In this document: one piece after another, positions 6,905 through 11,932 of the stretch
Layout: every line of letters starts with the position of its first letter
How positions within the stretch are numbered: the stretch's first letter is position 1
Assembly (NCBI GenBank): GCA_014359685.1
Contig: JACIYY010000200.1
Location: 1-11,932 of the forward strand
DNA: 11,932 bases
Direction: 5' to 3'
Source of the DNA: Porphyrobacter sp.
Lineage (GTDB): Bacteria; Pseudomonadota; Alphaproteobacteria; Sphingomonadales; Sphingomonadaceae
Notes under the pieces: model-generated
Told to the model about the DNA's origin: nothing
Databases searched by the model: none
What the model saw: the letters and a program-made list of their open reading frames with translations, nothing else
Translations under genes and position numbers: made by a program

Positions 6905-8498
6905 CCGCCCGGCGGCAGGCGTCGACGCGGATGCGCGCGAGGATGCACGCCGCACCCGCTTCGACCGGCGCCTCGACCGGATTGCCTTCCCGTCCAACAC
7001 CTCGCTGACCGCGCGTATCCTGGCGGTCAACCTGATCCCGCTGCTGCTGCTGGCGGGCAGCCTGTTCTTCCTCGATTCCTACCGCCGCCAGCTTCTCGAC
7101 GAGCGCTACCGGCTGGCCCGGATCGAAGCCCAGATCACCGCCGAGGCGCTCGCCGGTGCGAGCCGCGAACGGCAGGAGGCGCTGCTGATCCAGATCGGCA
7201 AGGAGCAGCGGATGCGGCTTCGCATCTACGACCCGCAAGGCAGGCTGGTGGCCGACAGCTTCGCGCTGGCGGAGCCGTCCTTCGTCCTCGGCGATCCCGA
7301 GGCCGACCCCTTCCTCGAGGACCTGGCGCGGTGGACCGACGCGGCGGTCGACTTCCTCGTCGGCGCCCGCGCCGTGCCCCCCTATCGCGAGCCGGCCGAG
7401 CAGGACGCCGATGCCTGGCCCGAACTGGCGCGCGCGCGCGAGCAGGGGCTGACCCAGATCGAGCTGCGCCATGCGCCCGACCGCACTCCGATCATCACCG
7501 CCGCCGCGCCGGTGGGGCTGAACGGGGCAACGCTGCTGACCACCCGCAACGCCCGCGACATCACCATGGCGGTGCGCTCTGCACGCACCTCGCTGCTGAC
7601 CATCATCCTTCTGGCCGCGCTGCTCTCGATCGTGCTGTCGCTGTTCCTGGCGAGCACCATCATCGAACCGCTGCGCCGGCTGGGCCGGGCGGCGGTCCGC
7701 GTCCGGCTGGGACGCGACCGCGCCGTGGAGGTGCCGCGGATGCAGGAGCGCGGCGACGAGATCGGGGTGCTGGCGCGTGCCGTGTCCGACATGACCGGCG
7801 CGCTGCGCCAGCGGATCGACGCGGTCGAAAGCTTCGCCGCCGATGTCGCGCACGAGATCAAGAACCCGCTCGCGAGCCTGCGCAGCGCCACCGAATCGCT
7901 GGCCCGCGTCGAAGACCCGGCGCTGCGCGACCAGCTGATCGCGATCATCGCCCATGACGTGCGCCGGATCGATCGCCTGGTGACCGAGATCGCCGAGGCC
8001 AGCCGGATCGATGCCGAGCTGAGCCGCGCCACCTTCGAGGCGATCGACCTCGCCCGGCTGATCGAGAATGTGGTCGATGCGCGCAAGGATCGCGGCCTCG
8101 ACCGCGGGCGCACCGTCACGGTGGAGCGGCGCGGCCGCGCGGCGCTGGTGATGGGCGTCCCGCTGCGGCTGGAGCGGGTGATCGACAACCTGCTCGACAA
8201 TGCGGTGTCGTTCTCGCCCCCCGAAGGCCGCATCGAGGTGATTATCGGGCGCGAGGGCGAGCGGGTTCGCGCCGCGATCTGCGACGAAGGGCCGGGCATC
8301 CCGCCCGAGGCGCGCGAGAAGGTCTTTGCCCGCTTCCATTCGCACCGGCCCGAGGAGGAGTGCTTCGGCGACCACAGCGGCCTCGGCCTCGCCATCGCGC
8401 GCACCATTGCAGAGGCGCATGACGGCACGCTGACCGTCCGCGACCGGGCCGACGGCCGCAGCGGCGCCTGCCTGGTGCTCGACCTGCCGGCGGCATGA
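6897..8498 (+). CDS. chvG: Two-component sensor histidine kinase ChvG
   Basis: This inner-membrane kinase has 533 residues from the ATG at 6897, which overlaps the chvI stop by 8 bases. The order is a cytoplasmic N-terminus (1-40), first membrane segment about 41-60 ([12 protein letters not shown]), a periplasmic sensor region about 61-230, second membrane segment about 233-255, and HAMP about 256-310. Next come the H-box [13 protein letters not shown] with phosphoacceptor H319, N-box N-L-L-D-N-A, G1 D-E-G-P-G-I, F-box F-A-R-F-H-S-H-R-P and G2 S-G-L-G-L-A-I-A-R. The architecture and the ChvI neighbour support ChvG rather than a generic kinase. A longer in-frame start at 6855 would lie inside chvI and is unlikely. 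In rhizobia the periplasmic inhibitor ExoR controls this kinase; nothing like ExoR is present here. Confidence 0.92.
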   Translation: MADRPAAGVDADAREDARRTRFDRRLDRIAFPSNTSLTARILAVNLIPLLLLAGSLFFLDSYRRQLLDERYRLARIEAQITAEALAGASRERQEALLIQIGKEQRMRLRIYDPQGRLVADSFALAEPSFVLGDPEADPFLEDLARWTDAAVDFLVGARAVPPYREPAEQDADAWPELARAREQGLTQIELRHAPDRTPIITAAAPVGLNGATLLTTRNARDITMAVRSARTSLLTIILLAALLSIVLSLFLASTIIEPLRRLGRAAVRVRLGRDRAVEVPRMQERGDEIGVLARAVSDMTGALRQRIDAVESFAADVAHEIKNPLASLRSATESLARVEDPALRDQLIAIIAHDVRRIDRLVTEIAEASRIDAELSRATFEAIDLARLIENVVDARKDRGLDRGRTVTVERRGRAALVMGVPLRLERVIDNLLDNAVSFSPPEGRIEVIIGREGERVRAAICDEGPGIPPEAREKVFARFHSHRPEEECFGDHSGLGLAIARTIAEAHDGTLTVRDRADGRSGACLVLDLPAA

Positions 8499-8956
8499 GC
8501 CCCGGTCCGCCCGATCCTTCCGGCCCGCCCGGTCCTGTCGCCCATCAGGCGAGCTGCGTTGCCATCGCCGGGCGCGGGGTGCTGATCGAGGGGCCGCCCG
8601 GCAGCGGCAAATCGAGCCTGGCGCTGGCGCTGATCGACCGCGGCGCGGCGCTGGCAGGCGATGACGGCGTGCTGCTGGAGCCGCGCGACACAACCCTGTG
8701 GGCGCTGCCGCCGCCGCGCATCGCCGGGCTGCTGGAGGTGCGCAATGTCGGCCTGATCGCCCTGCCCGCCACGCCCGCGCCGGTCGCGCTGGTGCTGCGC
8801 CTCGACCCCGCAGCGCCGCGTTTCGTCGAAACGGCCGAACGCACGCTGCTGGCTGGCCTCTCGCTGCCGCTGATCCGGCTGTGGCCGGACAGCCCGGTGC
8901 TCGCGCTGCGGGCCGAGCATGCGCTCGCCCGCCACGGCCTCCCGCCCATCGCATGA
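8495..8956 (+). CDS. hprK: Short-form HPr kinase/phosphorylase
   Basis: HprK phosphorylates a serine of HPr and can reverse the reaction. The 153-residue protein lacks the N-terminal half of the Firmicute enzyme and corresponds to its catalytic C-terminal domain, as usual in alphaproteobacteria. Visible are the lead-in H-Q-A-S-C-V-A-I-A-G-R-G-V-L-I (17-31), Walker A G-P-P-G-S-G-K-S (33-40), D-D (56-57) in L-A-G-D-D-G-V, and the HprK signature region R-I-A-G-L-L-E-V-R-N-V-G-L (75-87). Several usually conserved positions differ: the acidic residue after GKS is S41, R-G-H before the DD block is R-G-A, and the R-G of the signature is R83-N84. The ATG at 8495 overlaps the chvG stop as ATGA, indicating translational coupling. 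The HPr substrate is encoded 1.4 kb downstream. The family call is strong; full activity is less sure. Confidence 0.88.
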   Translation: MSPGPPDPSGPPGPVAHQASCVAIAGRGVLIEGPPGSGKSSLALALIDRGAALAGDDGVLLEPRDTTLWALPPPRIAGLLEVRNVGLIALPATPAPVALVLRLDPAAPRFVETAERTLLAGLSLPLIRLWPDSPVLALRAEHALARHGLPPIA

Positions 8957-9010
8957 GCGCGACGGCGGACAAGCCTTCACAAGCAGCGCGCGCAGGGCCA
9001 CATCGGGCCA

Positions 9011-9919
9011 ATGCCCGCCGAATCGGCCGACCCCCGCAAGCAGATGCTCTTCATCACCGGCATGCTCGGCGCGGGCAAGTCGACCGCCTTGCGCGCGATG
9101 GAGGATCTGGGCTGGGAGGCGATCGACAATTTCCCGATCCGCCTGCTGCGGCGGCTGGTGGCCGAAGAGCCGGCCGACCACCCGCTGGCGATCGGCTTCG
9201 ACGCGCGAACGCGCGGCTTCGTGCCCGCCGACGTCATCGAGAGGGTCGGCCGGCTGGGCGAGGCGGACGATACCCTCGTCACCACCCTGTTCCTCGACTG
9301 CTCGGGCGCGGAGCTGGAGCGGCGCTTCAACGAGACCCGCCGGCGGCACGTCCTGGCGCAGGACATGCCGCTGGCCGCCGGAATCGCGGCGGAGCGCGAG
9401 ATGCTGGAGCCGCTGCGCCGCTGGGCCGATGTGCTGGTCGACACCACCCGGCTGTCCACCAACGATCTGCAAATGCGGATGCGCGAATTGTTCGCCGCCA
9501 CAGCGCCCGCGGCGATGACGGTCACCGTCTCCAGCTTCGGCTTCGCGCGCGGGATGCCGCCGGTCGCCGACCTGGTGTTCGACATGCGCTTCCTCGACAA
9601 TCCGCACTGGGTGCCGGAGCTGCGCGATCGAACCGGGCTGGAGCCGATCGTGGGCGAGCATATCGAGCGCGATTCCGCCTTCGCCCCCACCTTCGCGCGC
9701 ATCCGCGACCTGCTGCTCGACCTGCTGCCGCGCTATGCCGACAGCGGCAAGAGCTATGTCAGCATCGCCTTCGGTTGTACCGGCGGGAAACACCGCTCGG
9801 TGCATATGGCGGAACGGATCGCCGGGGCCTTGCGCGAGCGCGGCTTTTCGCCCACTGTGCTGCACCGCAACCTGAGATCCCGCACTGCAGAAATGCTCGA
9901 AGGCTTCCACCAACCGTGA
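9011..9919 (+). CDS. rapZ: RapZ family nucleotide-binding protein (YvcJ/YhbJ)
   Basis: The 302-residue protein has an N-terminal P-loop domain with Walker A G-M-L-G-A-G-K-S (17-24), the family motif M-E-D-L-G-W-E-A-I-D-N-F-P shortly after it, V-D-T-T-R-L-S-T-N-D-L in the middle, and the C-terminal RapZ signature G-C-T-G-G-K-H-R-S-V-H (255-265). In E. coli RapZ is an RNA-binding adaptor that directs RNase E to the sRNA GlmZ and senses glucosamine-6-phosphate. In alphaproteobacteria the target is not established, and the family is often linked to PTS genes. The ATG at 9011 is the only start available, since no ATG, GTG or TTG occurs in frame back to the stop at 8954-8956. It stands 54 bases after hprK and 64 bases before the EIIA gene, with a weak ribosome-binding site. 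Confidence 0.93.
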   Translation: MPAESADPRKQMLFITGMLGAGKSTALRAMEDLGWEAIDNFPIRLLRRLVAEEPADHPLAIGFDARTRGFVPADVIERVGRLGEADDTLVTTLFLDCSGAELERRFNETRRRHVLAQDMPLAAGIAAEREMLEPLRRWADVLVDTTRLSTNDLQMRMRELFAATAPAAMTVTVSSFGFARGMPPVADLVFDMRFLDNPHWVPELRDRTGLEPIVGEHIERDSAFAPTFARIRDLLLDLLPRYADSGKSYVSIAFGCTGGKHRSVHMAERIAGALRERGFSPTVLHRNLRSRTAEMLEGFHQP

Positions 9920-9983
9920 CCGCGATTGCCGCGCTCCCCAGTCCGGGGCCGAATCCACGCCTACGCGCGAGGGATTTCTGCCG

Positions 9984-10388
9984 ATGATCGGCATGGTTCT
10001 GGTCACTCATGGCCGGCTGGCGGAAGAGTTCGTGTCTGCGATGGAACATGTCGTCGGCCCGCAGCCCGACGTCGCCACCATCTGCATCGGCCCGAGCGAC
10101 GACATGGAAGCACGCCGCAGGGAAATCGCGCAGGCCATCCGCCGGGTCGACAGCGGCAGCGGGGCGGTGATCCTGACCGACCTGTTCGGCGGCACCCCGT
10201 CCAACCTCGCCATCTCGCTGCTCCAGCCCGGAAAGACCGAGGTGATCGCCGGAATCAACCTGCCGATGTTGATTCGCCTCGCCGGTGCGCGCAAGGACAA
10301 GACGTTGCAGGCCGCCGCGTCGGCCGCACGCGATGCAGGCCGCAACTATATAACCATTGCCTCCGAGTTCCTGGGACAGGAGGCGTAG
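9984..10388 (+). CDS. PTS EIIA component, mannose/sorbose family
   Basis: The 134-residue protein is a stand-alone EIIA-Man domain. The phosphoacceptor is H9 in V-L-V-T-H-G-R-L-A-E-E, and the fold signature D-L-F-G-G-T-P-S-N lies at about 66-74, followed by the I-A-G-I-N-L-P-M-L-I strand-helix. No IIB, IIC or IID sugar-transport genes accompany it, so it most likely serves a regulatory phosphorelay (EI to HPr to EIIA) rather than sugar uptake. Such orphan EIIA proteins are typical of alphaproteobacteria, where they are named ptsM, ptsA or manX. GAGGGA at 9969-9974 sits 9 bases before the ATG. The gene ends 15 bases before ptsH. The identity of its regulatory partner cannot be read from this window. 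Confidence 0.93.
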   Translation: MIGMVLVTHGRLAEEFVSAMEHVVGPQPDVATICIGPSDDMEARRREIAQAIRRVDSGSGAVILTDLFGGTPSNLAISLLQPGKTEVIAGINLPMLIRLAGARKDKTLQAAASAARDAGRNYITIASEFLGQEA

Positions 10389-10390
10389 CA

Positions 10391-10398
10391 GGGGGAGG
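10391..10398 (+). promoter_or_regulatory. Ribosome-binding site fixing the TTG start of ptsH
   Basis: GGGGGAGG is a strong Shine-Dalgarno element lying 5 bases before TTG at 10404-10406. No ATG occurs in this frame before the HPr active site. The next possible start, GTG at 10425, has no such element and would truncate the first beta-strand region. Confidence 0.7.
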
Positions 10399-10403
10399 CC
10401 GGC

Positions 10404-10679
10404 TTGGGAGAGGCGCGCCGGGAAGTGACGATCGTCAACAAGCGTGGCCTGCACGCCCGCGCCAGCGCCAAGTTCGTGTCCGCCGTGTCGCGGATGGAAG
10501 GCAGCGAAGTGCGCGTCTCCAAGGACGGCGGCAGCGCGGCGGGCGGCTCCATCCTGGGGCTGATGATGCTGGGCGCGGCCAAGGGCGATGCGATCGAGCT
10601 GTGCGTCAGCGGCGAATCGGCGGAGGAACGGCTGGCAGAGCTGGTCGCCATGATCGAGGACGGCTTTGGCGAGGATTGA
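10404..10679 (+). CDS. ptsH: Phosphocarrier protein HPr (NPr-like)
   Basis: HPr carries phosphate from enzyme I to EIIA proteins through a histidine, and in organisms with HprK can also be phosphorylated on a serine. The 91-residue protein has the active site R-G-L-H-A-R-A-S-A with H17; the A-R-A-S form instead of A-R-P-A is common in alphaproteobacterial and nitrogen-PTS HPr. The HprK target is probably S49 in G-G-S-I-L-G-L-M-M-L-G. Translation starts at TTG, supported by a strong ribosome-binding site and normal family length. It follows the EIIA gene by 15 bases. The gene for enzyme I is not visible in the window and should lie elsewhere. Confidence 0.95.
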   Translation: MGEARREVTIVNKRGLHARASAKFVSAVSRMEGSEVRVSKDGGSAAGGSILGLMMLGAAKGDAIELCVSGESAEERLAELVAMIEDGFGED

Positions 10680-10680
10680 G

Positions 10681-10734
10681 GCGCCGGCGCGGCCGGCCCC
10701 GTTCGACAGCGCGGCGGCGATTGGCTAGGGCCGG
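10681..10734 (+). other. Palindromic GC-rich segment after ptsH; possible weak promoter for the next gene
   Basis: Directly after the ptsH stop come two palindromes, GCGCCGGCGC (10681-10690) and GGCCGGCC (10691-10698). CCGGCCC (10693-10699) could also pair with GGGCCGG (10728-10734). There is no T-tract, so this is at most a weak terminator or mRNA-end stem. Inside the segment, TTCGAC (10702-10707) and CTAGGG (10725-10730) are spaced by 17 bp and could be a poor housekeeping promoter for the RNA methyltransferase gene starting at 10797. Confidence 0.25.
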
Positions 10735-10796
10735 TCCGTGCCGCACCCGCTGCGCCACCTCGCTGCCCCTCCCGCCGACCACGAAACGCGATTCCG

Positions 10797-11621
10797 ATGC
10801 GCCGCACGATCACCGGCTTTTCCAATCCCGCCGTCAAGCAATTGCGGCTGCTGCGCGACAAGAAGCACCGCCGCGCGCAGGGCCGCTTCCTGGCCGAAGG
10901 GCTGCGGTTGCTGACCGACGCCCGCGAGGCCGGGCGGCTGCCGGAGATGCTGGTGATGGCGCAAGGGCGCGAGCCGCACCCGCTGCTGACCGCGCTGGAG
11001 GATGCGGTCGCGCAGGCCGGCGGCGAGATCGTCGAAACCAGCGCCGCAATCCTGTCGCGCATCACCGGCAAGGACAATCCGCAGGCGGTGGCCGGCGTGT
11101 TCGCGGAGTTCGACTGTTCGCTGGAGCGGCTCGACCGCAGCCGCGCGCCGATCTGGCTGGTCGCACAGGCGCTGCGCGATCCGGGCAACCTTGGCACCCT
11201 GCTGCGGACCGGCGATGCGGTTGGCGCAGGCGGGCTGATCCTGATCGACGAGTGCGCCGACCCCTTCTCGGTCGAGGCCGTGCGGGCCAGCATGGGCGCG
11301 ATCTTCACCCAGCACATCGCGCAAGCTCGGTGGGAGGCGTTCCTGCCCTGGCTGCGCGCTGGCGAGGGGCAGCTGGTGGCGGCCAGCCTCGGCGACGACG
11401 CCCTGCCCTATCGCGCCGCGCCCTATGCCGCGCCATGCTTCATTCTGGTCGGCAATGAATCGCGCGGCCTGCCGGCGGATTACGAGGCGGCCTGCGACAT
11501 TCGCGTGACACTGCCGATGCACGGGCGGGCCGACAGCCTGAACGCCGCGGTCGCCGGGGCGGTGCTGGCTTACGAGGCGCTGGCGAGGATCACTCCGGCA
11601 CGCGCGTCAGGCGGCGGCTAG
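10797..11621 (+). CDS. TrmH/SpoU family RNA 2'-O-ribose methyltransferase
   Basis: This 274-residue SPOUT enzyme would transfer a methyl group from S-adenosylmethionine to a ribose 2'-OH of tRNA or rRNA. Residues about 1-115 form the N-terminal SpoU substrate-binding domain (G-R-F-L-A-E-G near 28-34). The catalytic knot domain carries all three SpoU motifs: motif 1 R-D-P-G-N-L-G-T-L-L-R-T (127-138), motif 2 L-V-G-N-E-S-R-G-L-P (217-226), and motif 3 L-P-M-H-G-R-A-D-S-L-N-A-A-V-A (239-253), the last with S247-L-N for cofactor binding. The exact target nucleotide cannot be assigned from sequence; RlmB-like and mitochondrial MRM3-like enzymes are the nearest types. The ATG at 10797 has no clear ribosome-binding site. 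The stop TAG is interlocked with that of the convergent SH3 gene. Confidence 0.92.
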   Translation: MRRTITGFSNPAVKQLRLLRDKKHRRAQGRFLAEGLRLLTDAREAGRLPEMLVMAQGREPHPLLTALEDAVAQAGGEIVETSAAILSRITGKDNPQAVAGVFAEFDCSLERLDRSRAPIWLVAQALRDPGNLGTLLRTGDAVGAGGLILIDECADPFSVEAVRASMGAIFTQHIAQARWEAFLPWLRAGEGQLVAASLGDDALPYRAAPYAAPCFILVGNESRGLPADYEAACDIRVTLPMHGRADSLNAAVAGAVLAYEALARITPARASGGG

Positions 11622-11932
11622 CCTCCGCTGACCAGGCCGGTGATGCTCCAGCGGCCGTTGCGGCTGGCGGCGGTGAGGCGGTGGTCGTTCAGGCTGCGCA
11701 GGGTGTCGCTGGCAATGAAGCCGCGCGCACCATCGGGCAGGATTACCGGCTGGAACGCGGCGCCGGGGGTCAGCGGGTCGATCCTGACCACATCCCACGA
11801 GACGGTGCCGATGGTCGCCGCGGCCGGATCGGGCGCCGCGCGCACCGGGACGCCCTGTCCCATCACCAGCATCGAGGAGAAGCGATCCGCGCCGGCAACG
11901 CCCTGATCGGCGATCCAGGGGATGGTGATCCC
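11618..11932 (-). CDS. SH3-domain protein, C-terminal part (runs off right edge)
   Basis: The frame is open from the right edge to a TAG stop at 11618-11620, giving at least 104 residues. The visible part contains one bacterial SH3-like (SH3_3/SH3b) domain: G-V-P-V-R-A-A-P-D-P-A-A-A-T-I-G-T-V-S-W-D-V-V-R-I, then G-A-R-G-F-I-A-S-D-T-L-R-S-L. The segment R-N-G-R-W-S-I-T-G-L-V-S-G-G closes the protein. Such domains occur in exported or envelope proteins that bind peptidoglycan or peptides; here the N-terminus, and so any signal peptide, lies outside the window. An internal ATG at 11870-11872 exists, but coding continues upstream of it with protein-like composition. The precise function is unknown. 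Confidence 0.7.
   Translation of the reverse strand, partial: GITIPWIADQGVAGADRFSSMLVMGQGVPVRAAPDPAAATIGTVSWDVVRIDPLTPGAAFQPVILPDGARGFIASDTLRSLNDHRLTAASRNGRWSITGLVSGG

Noticed and set aside
7428..7440. Alternating GC tract in chvG as a possible phase-variation site
   Set aside because: Only 13 bases long, it encodes an ordinary A-R-A-R stretch, and alternating GC runs are common at this composition.
8953..9987. ATGA overlap at the end of hprK as the rapZ start
   Set aside because: The ATG at 8953 is out of frame with rapZ by one base and leads into a shadow frame. All RapZ motifs lie in the frame starting at 9011, so no frameshift needs to be assumed.
7382..10006. 874-codon open frame on the minus strand opposite chvG, hprK and rapZ
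   Set aside because: It spans three well-supported genes and their boundaries and shows no domain. Its composition is that of a GC-rich shadow frame.
9926..11458. 510-codon plus-strand frame through the EIIA, HPr and methyltransferase genes
   Set aside because: It is out of frame with three recognised proteins, and its translation is arginine- and glycine-rich with no motif.
1..11932. Search for tRNA, rRNA, CRISPR array, insertion sequence, attachment site or novel multi-gene system
   Set aside because: Nothing was seen by eye. Gaps are short, genes are conserved housekeeping or regulatory types with uniform composition, and no transposase, integrase or repeat array is present.

Overview
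The window is a gene-dense, very GC-rich stretch of chromosomal DNA with ten complete genes, two genes cut by the window edges, and no intergenic gap longer than about 180 bp. The proteins (short HprK, ChvI/ChvG pair, EIIA-Man-type PTS protein, NPr-like HPr with an HARASA active site, ATP-type PEPCK) and the gene order pckA / chvI-chvG-hprK-rapZ-EIIA-HPr point to an alphaproteobacterium. The style of the proteins suggests Sphingomonadales (Sphingomonas/Novosphingobium/Erythrobacter relatives). This is my reading from family knowledge, not a database match.

Left part, minus strand (1-2208): dapA (lysine/diaminopimelate synthesis), then smpB (tmRNA partner for ribosome rescue), then a DUF2062 membrane protein, then the first about 27 codons of an unidentified gene. 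All are read leftward. Divergent from dapA across a 104-bp gap is a plus-strand soluble lytic transglycosylase (2313-4253). It converges on pckA (minus strand, 4347-5954), and a GC hairpin lies between the two 3' ends.

Right part (5955-11621): a 182-bp region separates pckA from the plus-strand cluster chvI-chvG-hprK-rapZ-EIIA-HPr. Genes in that cluster overlap or nearly abut, and they form a plausible operon joining an acid/envelope-stress two-component system to a regulatory phosphotransferase system. In rhizobia ChvG/ChvI and the PTS both influence central carbon metabolism including pckA, so the arrangement makes functional sense. The intergenic region contains a good promoter for pckA (TTGACG, 17 bp, TATGAC) whose -35 box sits inside an inverted repeat. 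It also contains a weaker promoter for chvI, a short run of 7-bp-spaced GCAG repeats, and a 10-codon proline-alternating upstream ORF whose stop overlaps the chvI start. A SpoU/TrmH-type RNA methyltransferase follows. It ends on a CTAG that also supplies the stop codon of a convergent SH3-domain protein running off the right edge.

I see no mobile element, CRISPR array, rRNA or tRNA gene, or recognisable novel defence or biosynthetic system. The points most worth a second look are the pckA/chvI regulatory region, the chvI upstream ORF, the divergent HprK motifs and the rapZ insertion in the PTS cluster.
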